Part shown: in pieces, positions 19,442-29,286 of the stretch
Layout: every line of letters starts with the position of its first letter
Numbering within the stretch: the first letter of the stretch is position 1
Assembly: GCF_000006405.1 (NCBI RefSeq)
Contig: NW_003207383.1
Span: 11,660-43,794 of the forward strand
Length of the DNA stretch: 32,135 nucleotides
From: Perkinsus marinus ATCC 50983
Lineage: Eukaryota; Perkinsozoa; Perkinsida; Perkinsidae
Reading direction: 5' to 3'
Notes under the pieces: model-generated
Seen by the model: only the letters and a program-made list of their open reading frames with translations
Told to the model about the DNA's origin: nothing
The model's database searches: none
Position numbers and translations under genes: made by a program

Positions 19442-22400
19442 ATGTTGATAGAGACGTGGAAGTGGACCTCTCTGTGTGAGGGATTAGTGAGAGCTCTCAT
19501 CAATGAGCTGGGTAGTGATAGGTATAAGAAGTTGGCTGATAGTATCCATCCACCTTATCAAAGCCCATCTGTTCTACTAGACTGCATGGTCGAGCAAGTC
19601 GGTGCTACGATTAGGAGTAAATCCGCGGGTGAGTAAATTGAATGTTACGATATGAAGTGTCGGAACATGTGTTCGCTGCTCTTAAGTGAGATTGGGAGTT
19701 TTCTGACTGACTATACAGGTTTGCATGTGAGCTCGGTAGAAGTGTACTAAGATCAATAAAAATTACCCTAAGTTTACTCATTATATTATAACTAATACAT
19801 GTAGTTGACCATGTGCATATTGCCAACGCTATCGATATGGTCACCTTATGAAAGAGTTTTCAAGATCAATTCATTGATCGTTGGAAAGAATGTAATCGCG
19901 GAGCGAAGCATATATCCGTGAACACACCGTTTGGTCTTACCTCCTGTCTGTGCTAAAACTGCGGCTCTGCTATAACGATCAAAGAATGATCGCGTCTGAG
20001 ATTGATCAATTCAAGTTGTAGTTCTCCATAGACTCCGAAGGTTAGTTGTTTTTGTATGACATCGAATATAGAAGTCTCAATAGGATCTATCGCATCTTGA
20101 CTTCACTCCAGGATATCAAATTTCGTGGTCCGAAAGTCTCTAGTTTGAGGATTTTTACTCTTTAATTGATAGTCATAGCGCTCTAATTCCTCACGGACTT
20201 CTGATCCTGATGGAAGGGTATTCTCATCTGTCGTAGGTGTAGCTATCGTTGGTGATGAGGAATGTAAGAGACACGAAGCTCGAAAGCTATCCGAGTAAGG
20301 GGAATGCGTACTCTGAATGGTTTCCCCGGGACAATACGTCGTCGCTTCATTATTGCTGCATATCTGTCGTTGCTTACGCTGATATTTAACTTTATCGGTA
20401 TGATTCATATAATCTTATCTATTTATGATGAATAGATGAATAATCAATATTATTCATTTGTAGATATTTTATATTTGGTTGTTCGTTATTTTATTATGGG
20501 TGATAGTTGTAGTGTGTGTCAACTTGATATGCAAATGTGAAACACATGTTATTTCCCGAGATTAGTGATAGTGAACAAGTTTCACACGGTTGATGTTTAT
20601 AGCACTATCTACATGAACTATGCGGTATAGTTTCAGATCGATTCTTATTAATATTTCACAGTCGCATATGAAATTGGCTAACACTCTGTAGGTATTGAAT
20701 ATTATCATAATCACGTAGTATGTTATACATAAACGATGAATATATTAAATATTGCGATATTCTATATTAGAGTTTCACCCTAGTGATATGAAAAGACTAG
20801 TGGAAAACATATCTCGCGACTACTGCATAGTGTGAATATCCCCGCGTTTTTCACCGAGTTTCACGCCACTTCACGCGAAACGGGTGAAAGTGCAATAAAT
20901 TACTCCAAGGAAAAATCGCAGGTATATCGAAGCAATAGCACAAGACTGGGGCGTATCGAAAGTAGATAAGAAGTCCGATACTGATGACTCCGATACGAAT
21001 CCTTATCACCATCTGGAGGATGCTGTTGTGAGTTTGGCGGTGTATATGTTCGCGTATTTGGATTTTGTCAGCTTCCCAGTTTGGATGATTTGAAGTGTCG
21101 TTTTAGAGGTGTGGAGATGTTTGGGCATGAAAAAGTTGATGCTGTCGCTAAGAGGGTGAGGACGGGATACTGTTCTTGAATGGTGTGCACTTGTTAAGGA
21201 AGAACTGTATAATATAATCACGATAGAATCCTGGTTCCCTCAGCTGGGCGTAGTAGGAGTTCCCTGAACATATTATATTTCCCAAAATGTAAGGATATCG
21301 CTCTTCGCCGTCTTATGAAAGGGTCAGTTGAAGACTTCTATGCTGTGATGTTATCAAAGGTATACGATTTATCTAACGATCATGCGACTATCAACGATAA
21401 CATCACAAACGATTATCATTGGAGTTTCACGTGAGGTGGCGTGAAAATCGGTGAAAAACGCGGCGATATTCACACTATGCAGTAGTCGTGAAATATGTTT
21501 TTCACTAGTGTTATTCATATCACTAGGGTGAGACTCCATTGTGATAATCGTTTGTGTTGGTGGTCATTAATACCACACTGTAGTAGTTCTCTGCTCGAGT
21601 ACCTTTTCACTTACTGCCACTCCTGCTAACGTTCAGATGTAAATGTGTATCAGGTTGATCATTGTTTTCGTATCCCTGCCACTCCAACCGTGGGACAGTC
21701 GGAGCCTCTCACTGCTGATCAGAGAAGAGCTCTGAGGACTAAAATAGTAGGTGGGGAAATTCCATTATCAAAAACGGTTTGGTCTTTATCTGGAAATATG
21801 ATATCCAGAAACGACGTAGAAAAGATGGCATTGAAGCCGATTTGAAAAATCCAGAATAAAAAATGGATCTTTGAAACGAATGAAGAGACTTTTTCGGAAA
21901 TATTTTTTCCCACGAATTTCTTTCTCGGCCTCAGATTCCCTTCATGCCGAAGCGATTGAGCCGGGCGTCTATCGAAAGGCTGTTGCTTCTAACAGAATTT
22001 GCCAAGTTGATGAATTCCGTTACAACTGTCAAAAAAGGGCACGTGGGAGATTGCAGTTTAGCGTGAGGAACTTGAATGCTGTTGTGGTCGATTCAACGTC
22101 AGCTCGCTGATCGACCGAACGGTGTGTGAGAAGATTCCTATGGGGTTGTTGAGGCAGCGACTTGGTGCGCTGATATACGGCAGGGCGGCGGCTGAGCCCT
22201 ACCTAGTTACACGTTACTGGTCTAGATATGATGCTACGCTTATTGCTATGTAAGAGATATGGAAGAGTCGTATATGCAATGTGAGATTATATGGTCGACT
22301 ATACGTGTCGGTGACAATATGGAAATTTTAGGGTATTCTCCTTAGTCCTGTAAGCGTTGGAATATATGTTCACTTCCCTCAACTGAGCTCAGGACTTTAC

Positions 22401-25400
22401 TTATAGAGGTTTATATACGAATTCGGGTGAAATATACAGAAACTAGTGATAATTTCGCAAAGTTTCCTTAGAATTTCCCTGTTGTCACCAACACATGTGG
22501 TTGACCATGTGCATACTTTCTCACGCTAGTTCCTGTACAGCTCAAGCCGTACGTAAACTCCTAAGATTAGTGAGAAAACTCGCGAACCCAGCTGGAGGAA
22601 GCAAACGCATATTCGGACACTGTTTGTATGGCGATGATGATTAGTTATTATCCGACGCCTCCAGGAAGGATGTGTATGCATACATGGAGAGAAGAAGTTG
22701 AAGTCGGTGAGGAAAAAGAGGAGGAAGTGAGCAGGAGTCTGGGATTATATGCATATGGTCAACTACGTGTGTTGGTGGCAAACTTCGTCGCGAAGTTTGC
22801 CGGGCAAAGTGAAAATTCTGGAAGAGGATTTGGGGAAATTCTTTCTGTTTGTTGCGCATATCCACCAGAATTCGAGTAAGGAAATTTCTGAGCTCAGCCG
22901 GGGGAAGCGAAAATGTATTCCTGCAACACTGGGTATGGTTTTTCCCTATAAAGAGATAGACGTGTGAGCAATAAGGCGTCTTAGATTAAAGAATAGTGAT
23001 ATAGTTTATCTCTATGACGATTATCAAGATATGAAATAATCCAATTTGTATAAATTCGTAATCATATGAACAATGGAGTTCCCCCGTTTAATGCTAAATG
23101 GCGTAATACTCCATGTTATCACAGAATGTATATTTTTCCGTGATCGACAACACACTCGTTTCCCACACAGTGAATCGTAAGGAATATGTTTTTCACTAGA
23201 GTTCTTCATTTCATGGGCGGAACTCCAATATTCTGATCACGATGAGATGATACTTATAATGTAAATCATGAATTGTTCATCATAAGGAATATGCGCTAAT
23301 GCTGATAATATAGTTGAAGTGTATACCTTATAGGAGTCAGAGCAGAAGGAAAACATTTGCAGGAATTACGGTAAAATTGTATTAATATTGATCATACAAA
23401 TTACAAGCTACTCAAGGAGTTTATTATACGTTAATGTTCCAAAGGGTTTATGGTTATTGTTAGGAATTAATGCAGGAGGAAAACGAAGTCGATGCGGATG
23501 GCGAGGCCGCGGAAGATCCAGATGTGGATTTGCAGGCATCTAAGGTAAGCAAGAAAGGCGGCCATAATAGAGTCTATGGTAAACTCTCAGGGTCCTCAGT
23601 ATGAAATTCGGGAAGCCGTTGAGAAATGCTATGTACCAGCTGATGGGAGTGTGATTATTTCAACAAAGTTTACTCGTAGGGCTTGGTTTTACGTTATGGT
23701 TTGGTGAGATATGTCAGGTACGAGTGCGATCGGGAAGACCCCTGTCGACTGTGATGCGGGTAAGTGTTTTTGAATCGATTTGATTGAAAATATATATTCG
23801 CTCGCCTCAGCTGAGCTCAGGAGTTTCCTGACTTATTAAAGTTTGCATACGAATTCAGGTGGAAGTGTATAGAATTCAATGAGAATCTCCAAAAATTTTA
23901 GAAGTTTGACATTGTCACCAACATATGTAGTTGACCATGTATGTATTTTCGCACATTGAATTTGGCACTGTCTCCTCTACATTACCGAATCTGGGTCAGA
24001 GATTAGGTTCCGTAGGGTTAAATTCTCAGATTTATCAGATGAGCTCAAAATGTTAGTTTTGGTATCAGCAGATGCTTTTCCCCATCTCGTTTGGCTTTTG
24101 GCCGTGTCTTCTGAGCTCGTTCGAGCAAGAACGACATATTTCAGGTGCAGAGGAGAAAGCGATGGAAGAGGAAACCCTGGTAGCAGGGGAGGAGGGGAAC
24201 GATGATGATATTCAGCACGAGGATGAATTTAACAGGTGGGGGTTACTTCATGATGTTGATCTTTCACTGTATGTGCTTTAGGGAGCTCATATGCAGTAGA
24301 CGAGTTACGAAGGCATTTGTGAAGGGCTGCACTCTGAGGGTTGGGGAATCGTACGTGTCGTGCGTGTTTGAGGTGAACAATTTCACGGTTGCTCTTCCTT
24401 CCAGTGTGGATATGTATACATGGTCTGCTACATGTGATGCTGACAATATGATAATTGTCAGAAATCTCGTTGGTTTTTGTACAATTTTAACTCCTGTAAT
24501 TCGTGGGGAAACTCCTGAGCTCAGCTGAGAAAGCGAACATAATTTCTCCCAACACTGCTTTCCTCCTCACGGATGGGGAAGTAGGATTTTATATTTTACC
24601 TGATCTCGTTCATGCAGATCAGGTGAAGTTGCCTTTTCGTTTACTGTGTGTTATGACACGAATGGCTTTCAGGATTCATCGCGCTTCACCGTCATCCGAG
24701 ATGGAGGGAACGGCTTCGTGCTCATGTATACTCCTTTGAGAGCTACATGGGTTACACTCTGTCTTCATCAAGGTTGGCTACCTGTCTGTAGATACCATTC
24801 CTCGTTCGTTTCACAGGTATTGAATTGAAACCTCAAAAGGTGACGTTTGAGAAACCGTTGATGCGGATGGTCCCCAACGCTCGCTGCGGCGATCTAGTGT
24901 AAACTGTTAAGAGTGTCATTGTTTATTAGAATCGTTGTAGATGTGACGTTGAGAGAAGTAGAAGAGTATTTCCCAAGGGTGTTATCATGCGGGAGTTGAC
25001 GAGTGGGAGGAAGGAGTTGCTTTATCCTGACGGTCAGTGAGAGATGAAATTACAATCATTGAAATCTGTTTTCACATATAGTCTAGGGTGATTATATTCA
25101 TCACAATCGATGAAATATTAGTAGTTCTATATTAATACGAAATCGGCATGTTACCGTTGTTGGCACTATTAATCGCAGTATAGTATATACTATGGATATT
25201 AGCGTCGAACCACAATTTGAAGTGTAGTCGAGGACCTTGTGAGGACTGCCAGGAGGCGGGGGCCAGCATAGCTCCGTACCGGTTCCTGGGGATCATGCTA
25301 GCTCTTAGATATTTACCTTAGAGGATTTGCAGAGTCTACCAGACTTGGTAGATTTTCCCAAATCACGAGAATTCGGCGGTCGAAAATTGCAAAATGAAGT

Positions 25401-28400
25401 TTATTCCCGCGTATCGTGCATAAAGGGTAGCGTATAGTTGAGTGATAATAATGATTCATTACTAATGAGAATTAGAGATGGGAGTTTCGATTCAGCTGAT
25501 AATATATGATGAGCAGGATACTCTTTGGTGATGCCCCTCATTCAGGTACGTTCAGCTATCGAGACCCGACTCCTGAGGAGCTGACCGGCTCGTTTCACCT
25601 TCTAGTAGATTCTCGTCCGGGGATGTGGATTGTTATAAAACCTAGGAGCGGTGAAATGTGAGGAACACCAGTGCGTGTCAATTTGATATGCAAATGTGCG
25701 ACATTTCTCGGGATTCACAACTTGTTCACTATAGTTCGTTCTCCAAAACAACACACATTCTCATATGGATTGATACGTACTGTATATAGTGTTCTCCCAA
25801 GGTATAGACGCTGGAACCGTCCGCAGCGACCTGAGACTCTATCACAAGTAGTTGGTGAGGGAGAGGAAGAGCAGACGAAGGTTGATACAGAGTTCCGAGC
25901 GGCTGAGAAGAGGTGACATCTGGACTGTTTCGTGTTGGTGACGGCATCAGAAGAACTAGATTTTGAAAATAGAAATTATTTGAATATTTTCAGAAAATTC
26001 AATGGAGTTTCAAATCGAGTTTTAGATAGCGGATTTTGGATTATGATACAAATTTTTATACAGGTACTCTGATGAGATCGAGTGCTTAGTCCAAGGAGGT
26101 ATGTGTGAGGAGGAACTCGACACGAAGGGTAGGGGCGGGCCTCTCCTGAAGATCTGTCATCAGTCAGCTCCAGTCGACCACAGAAAGTTTTCTTTCTCTT
26201 ACCAGTGTTGTGAAATATGTTTTCTTTTCTCAGCTGAGCTCGGGAGTTTCTCCATAACATTATGGGAATCTACCTGCGACCGTGGTGTACTATATGCGAC
26301 TGATTTGTTCAGCTAGGCTCACAAGTTTTTTCATTATATTGTACACCTCCACCCTGTATTGGGTGTTAAATCTACATACTATTCAGGGTAGAGGAGTACG
26401 AAACCGACAGACGAGAATTTTCCATGATTTTCTCATTCTCATCAGCACATGTTGTGGACCACGTGAATATTTTCGCACACTGTTTGTTGCTGGATCAGTT
26501 CCTTCTGTGACCCAAGTCGATCCTGATAGCGGCGATGAGATCGTCACTAATAACCTTGGCACGATGATTATCACTACGCGAGATGGGTTTACACGAACTG
26601 TAAGGTTGAAGATCGTTATAGTGGCGTTTGTCAGCTTCCCTCAGGTGGTATTTCCTGATCATACACGCATCATCACAGAGAGGCTCGGAGGACAGGAGGA
26701 AAGAATTACAATATCGAAGCTTGGGACGCCACTATGTAGCATTAGCAGGACGGACTCGAGTGAAATGGTGAGGTTGAGGCTGGGAGTCGTCGGGCATCGG
26801 GACGGCTATGAGCTATGGCTCCTCTCCTTCCTACTACTACTCTTGGTACTGGTATGTGATTGTAGTGCGTGATATCATTGGAGGACAGCTCGAAGATCTC
26901 CGTTGAATTTGATGGAGAAGAGAAGAGGGTAACCGTCGAGAGGCCAGATGCGGGAGAGGCTATCAAGATCGATGCGACTACTGGTAGGAGTAAATATATA
27001 TGCTCGTCGGATTACTCTCTAGATCTAATGAGCCTTGATGATGATAAGGATGTTGTGATCATAATGGTGATACATCTAATTATACATTGTTCTTACATAT
27101 ATGAATCTCAATGTAAACATTTCTCATTCTATGATTCGGCTGAGGCCTGTAGTAGCATTCTATCCCACTTCGTCTTCTGAGGTGATAACTCCCAGATCAC
27201 TCCTATAGCTGGCCATGTGAATGTTACTAATTCAGAACTTGTGGTTGAGATGGGATGTCGATATTGGTCGATAATGATAATCATTCTGAGATGTCGCCTC
27301 ACACGGGTGGCAGTATCAATATTGACCATATCAAATTCAGCACATTCTCCGTGGAGTGGTATTGGTAAATCGAATCTATCAATACCGAATATTGTTGAAA
27401 TTTCCAATGGCTATGGTTTCCACTACGGATACTCCTCCAGGTAAAACAGTGATAGTTGGCACCCCGTACGTTTCTGAATTCGTCGAGCATGCTGATGACG
27501 GTGGTTCGTTCATGTTGAGATGCGTCGATAATGAGAGGAATTCATTCGAGATAGATGGCAGGACGAACCGCTGTACGACCTTCGACATCGCTCGGGATCT
27601 GACAGTCATTTGCATAGGTTCGGTGAGATTGGCGACGTCGTTGGACGAATCGAAGGACATGCCTTCCCCTAGGCCTGGAGCGCCTTTAGCTGAGGTCTCA
27701 CCTTCAATGACGGCTCTATATCATCCTGATAAAGACGTAGGTGGGACCACCCAATCTTGCTATAGATAATCTTTCTGTTTGCTTATAGACCGGTAATTGA
27801 ACTTTAGAACTTCACACTGTGTCGCTTGTGAATAGTAATGGAGTATTTCGTATGTGTCTTGAAGAGATGGATGGAGTTGTCATGTACGAGGTCGAGATTA
27901 TCATTACACTGTTGAAAGGTTGATCGTTTCCCTCGATCACCGTTGTAAAGTCATACACGTAGTCCATGTGGATATTGTATCGATATCATCTTCATGTCCG
28001 ATCAGTTCCTACCAGCAGTGGACGGTTTATCTTCGCATCCTCCCAGGCTCATCGTGATATATGGTGATGGTATCAGTGAGGCTCAGGTGAGAGATTAGAT
28101 ATCGATGGAGCTCAGTGATTGCATCGTAGGAGATTCTGCCATCTAGGGAGGCTAGGGAGGCTCTCAGTGCTTCTGACCTTATCAAGGAGAGTGTGCCTAT
28201 GGACCTGCCGATGGACGGATGTAGGTGGGATGCTGAGTGTAGCTACGGAATACCGAAGGCTTGAGGGCTCTCTGTTGCTCAAAGAGCTGTCACTCAGCTC
28301 GAGTTATATCCCGAAAATAGCTGTAGCCTCAACTAGTGGACATGACGATGATGTGAAATGTTGCGGCCGGACGGAGGACCTCCGTCAATGGTCACCTGTC

Positions 28401-28535
28401 GGCTCTCCGCAGCACCCTTCTGAAAGAGGTCACAGTTCCTTTGTCATTCCGGAGATAAATAGCAATACTGATCTAGAAGAGCATAGTTGGATACTACATA
28501 GTGAGCTACATAGAGGCTACTACTACATAGTCTAG
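19442..28535 (+). CDS. SPAG17: SPAG17/PF6-like central-apparatus protein (5' incomplete)
   Basis: SPAG17/PF6 is a very large protein of the C1a projection of the motile-cilium central pair. Phased exons include ~19442–19628, 20939–21027, 21072–21155, 21199–21249, 21294–21359, 22103–22249, then an unbroken chain 23470–23544, 23591–23675, 23718–23759, 24145–24235, 24282–24403, 24623–24772, 24817–24896, 24930–25032, 25546–25657, 25802–25912, 26064–26098, 26499–26599, 26645–26767, followed by 26884–~26984 and the C-terminal exons ~27990–28086, 28130–28224, 28259–28535. Family-like signatures are LLDCMVEQVGAT, VIMRELTSGRKELLYPDGTF, VTQVDPDSGDEIV, TTRDGFTRTVVFPDHTRI, and near the C-terminus PPRLIVIYGDGISEAQEILP. 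The middle is a series of beta-rich segments, as in SPAG17. The parts 21654–22100, 22250–23470 and 26985–27990 are not resolved; a stop-free path there is assumed. Several introns host repeats A and B. The identity rests on remembered family features, not on a search. Confidence 0.68.
19655..19830 (+). repeat. Repeat family A, copy 1
   Basis: The element runs from TGTTCGCTGCTCTTAAGTGA near 19668 to GTAGTTGACCATGTGCATAT at 19801–19820. It starts about 26 nt after the donor of the intron 19629–20938 of the SPAG17-like gene. It is the most diverged forward copy at the CTCAG core. Confidence 0.65.
20103..20408 (-). CDS. Antisense ORF inside a SPAG17 intron, 101 aa
   Basis: A single-exon frame on the - strand starts MNHTDKVKYQRKQRQICSNN and ends TTKFDILE before TGA. 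Its second half is polar and acidic (PTTDENTLPSGSEVREELER) and reads like a real protein or a fragment of one. It lies wholly inside the 1310-nt intron 19629–20938 of the SPAG17-like gene, between repeat A copy 1 and repeat B copy 2. It may be a nested gene, part of an inserted element, or chance. I do not recognise it. Confidence 0.35.
   Translation of the reverse strand: MNHTDKVKYQRKQRQICSNNEATTYCPGETIQSTHSPYSDSFRASCLLHSSSPTIATPTTDENTLPSGSEVREELERYDYQLKSKNPQTRDFRTTKFDILE
20770..20885 (-). repeat. Repeat family B, copy 2 (inverted)
   Basis: This is close to the reverse complement of the copy at 21404–21556 over roughly 110 nt. Shared words include GTTTCACCCTAGTGATATGA, CGACTACTGCATAGTGTGAA and CGCGTTTTTCACCGA. 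It lies in the intron just before the exon 20939–21027. Confidence 0.8.
21404..21556 (+). repeat. Repeat family B, copy 3 (best preserved)
   Basis: A 153-bp foldback element. The left end CACAAACGATTATCATTGG and the right end, read on the other strand, CACAAACGATTATCACAATG show that the terminal inverted repeats extend about 28 nt, with GGAGTTTCAC inside. It lies in the intron after exon 21294–21359. Confidence 0.85.
22350..22525 (+). repeat. Repeat family A, copy 2
   Basis: Begins GTAAGCGTTGGAATATATG, has the core CTCAACTGAGCTCAGGA, then GAATTCGGGTGAAATATACA and ends TGGTTGACCATGTGCATAC. It lies after the donor at 22250 of the SPAG17-like gene. Confidence 0.8.
22743..22935 (-). repeat. Repeat family A, copy 3 (inverted)
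   Basis: Read on the other strand, it starts AGTGTTGCAGGAATACATTT, has the core GGCTGAGCTCAGAAATTTCC, and ends CGTAGTTGACCATATGCATA. The open frames across it (22628–22879, 22749–22967) are therefore repeat sequence, not separate genes. Confidence 0.8.
23071..23229 (+). repeat. Repeat family B, copy 4
   Basis: Begins CAATGGAGTTCCCCCG and ends GGGCGGAACTCCAATA, perfect inverted ends apart from a short mismatch. The inner AGGAATATGTTTTTCACTAG matches copy 3. Confidence 0.75.
23765..23958 (+). repeat. Repeat family A, copy 4
   Basis: Core CTCAGCTGAGCTCAGGAG, then GTTTGCATACGAATTCAGGT, ending GTAGTTGACCATGTATGTAT. It fills the first half of the intron 23760–24144, beginning within a few bases of the GTAAGT donor. 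Confidence 0.85.
24408..24558 (-). repeat. Repeat family A, copy 5 (inverted)
   Basis: Contains CCTGAGCTCAGCTGAGAAAG and GCGAACATAATTTCTCCCAA near its right end, the reverse complement of the family A start. It begins about 4 nt after the donor of the intron 24404–24622 and takes up most of it. Confidence 0.85.
26203..26482 (+). repeat. Repeat family A, copy 6
   Basis: Begins GTTGTGAAATATGTTTTC, has the core CTCAGCTGAGCTCGGGAG, and ends TGGACCACGTGAATATTTTC. It is longer than the other copies, about 280 nt. It lies in the intron 26099–26498; the long open frame from 26282 is mostly this repeat read through into the next exon. Confidence 0.75.
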
Positions 28536-28552
28536 CACAGAGGCTACAGAGT

Positions 28553-28578
28553 TACTGTTGGGTCTAGACCCAACAGTA
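28553..28578. repeat. 26-nt perfect palindrome after the SPAG17 stop
   Basis: Arms TACTGTTGGGTCT and AGACCCAACAGTA meet without a loop. It starts 17 nt after the stop codon at 28535 and is followed by another inverted stretch, AGTAGTAGACTACTACTAGT. It would lie in the 3' UTR or at the 3' end of the transcript, so a role in RNA 3'-end formation is possible but not shown. Confidence 0.8.
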
Positions 28579-28637
28579 GTAGACTACTACTAGTAGTGGT
28601 GGATCAGAATCTCCGGCAACCAACAGTCCACCTCTGT

Positions 28638-29286
28638 ATGGTTCGCTCATCCGTTGAACGTATATCTGCGGAACTGCAGACAGAGACGATCGATCAGGCA
28701 CGAGTCACTACCTTATCAGAACAGGGTGTAGTGTTGACTTGAAGACCCTGCCCATTCCTCACATTTCTATACCACCTTGTGTGAGTCGGCAAGTGAGAGA
28801 TGGGGCGAGCTGTTGACCGACTACTGAAAGGCTGTGTCGTCTTGGTCAGGTGGAAGCCGTTGAGGAGCCGAACCCAGTGGTTACGAGACCGAGTGAGAAG
28901 TCTGATACGACTTGGATCCGACTCTCTGTCATTTCGGTTGAACACAGCCTAGTAGTCTCGTTTCAGATGAGTTTACAACAGTGAGGCATCTGATAGAGTA
29001 TCCAGAGGTTGACCATAAGCTGATGCATGAATTCGAGGATGCCTGTACGCGATATGATGAGTGGATGGACGCTCATAGGTCGGGGGGATGCATTGGAGAT
29101 CCAATCATTGTGGCGATGAGACTCGTCGACATGAGACATGACATTTTAGAGTCCCAAAACATGTTCATTCATTTCTCTAGGGGACTGCACGATGAGCTTG
29201 CCACCCGTATGCAAAGGGATGCCGAGGCTAAGGCTGCTGATAAGACGAACAAGAAGAAGAAGAAGAATACGAAATCATGGAGATGA
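28638..29286 (+). CDS. Hypothetical protein, three exons, 160 aa
   Basis: Exons 28638–28727, 28850–28927 and 28972–29286 join in phase 0. The introns are 122 and 44 nt. The protein starts MVRSSVERISAELQTETIDQ, has a helical core (HLIEYPEVDHKLMHEFEDAC, RLVDMRHDILESQNMFIHFS), and ends in a lysine-rich tail, NKKKKKNTKSWR. The basic tail suggests binding to nucleic acid or another acidic partner, but I know no family that fits. A different acceptor at 28966 would give the wrong phase. The start lies 102 nt after the SPAG17 stop on the same strand. Confidence 0.6.

Noticed and set aside
22628-22967. Overlapping open frames of 72–83 codons
   Set aside because: They lie on the inverted family A copy 22743–22935, so they are most likely non-coding repeat sequence.
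26282-26872. 196-codon uninterrupted + frame
   Set aside because: Its first 70 codons are repeat family A, and it runs through one 45-nt canonical intron (26600–26644) and the intron after 26767. Only 26499–26599 and 26645–26767 are supported as exons.
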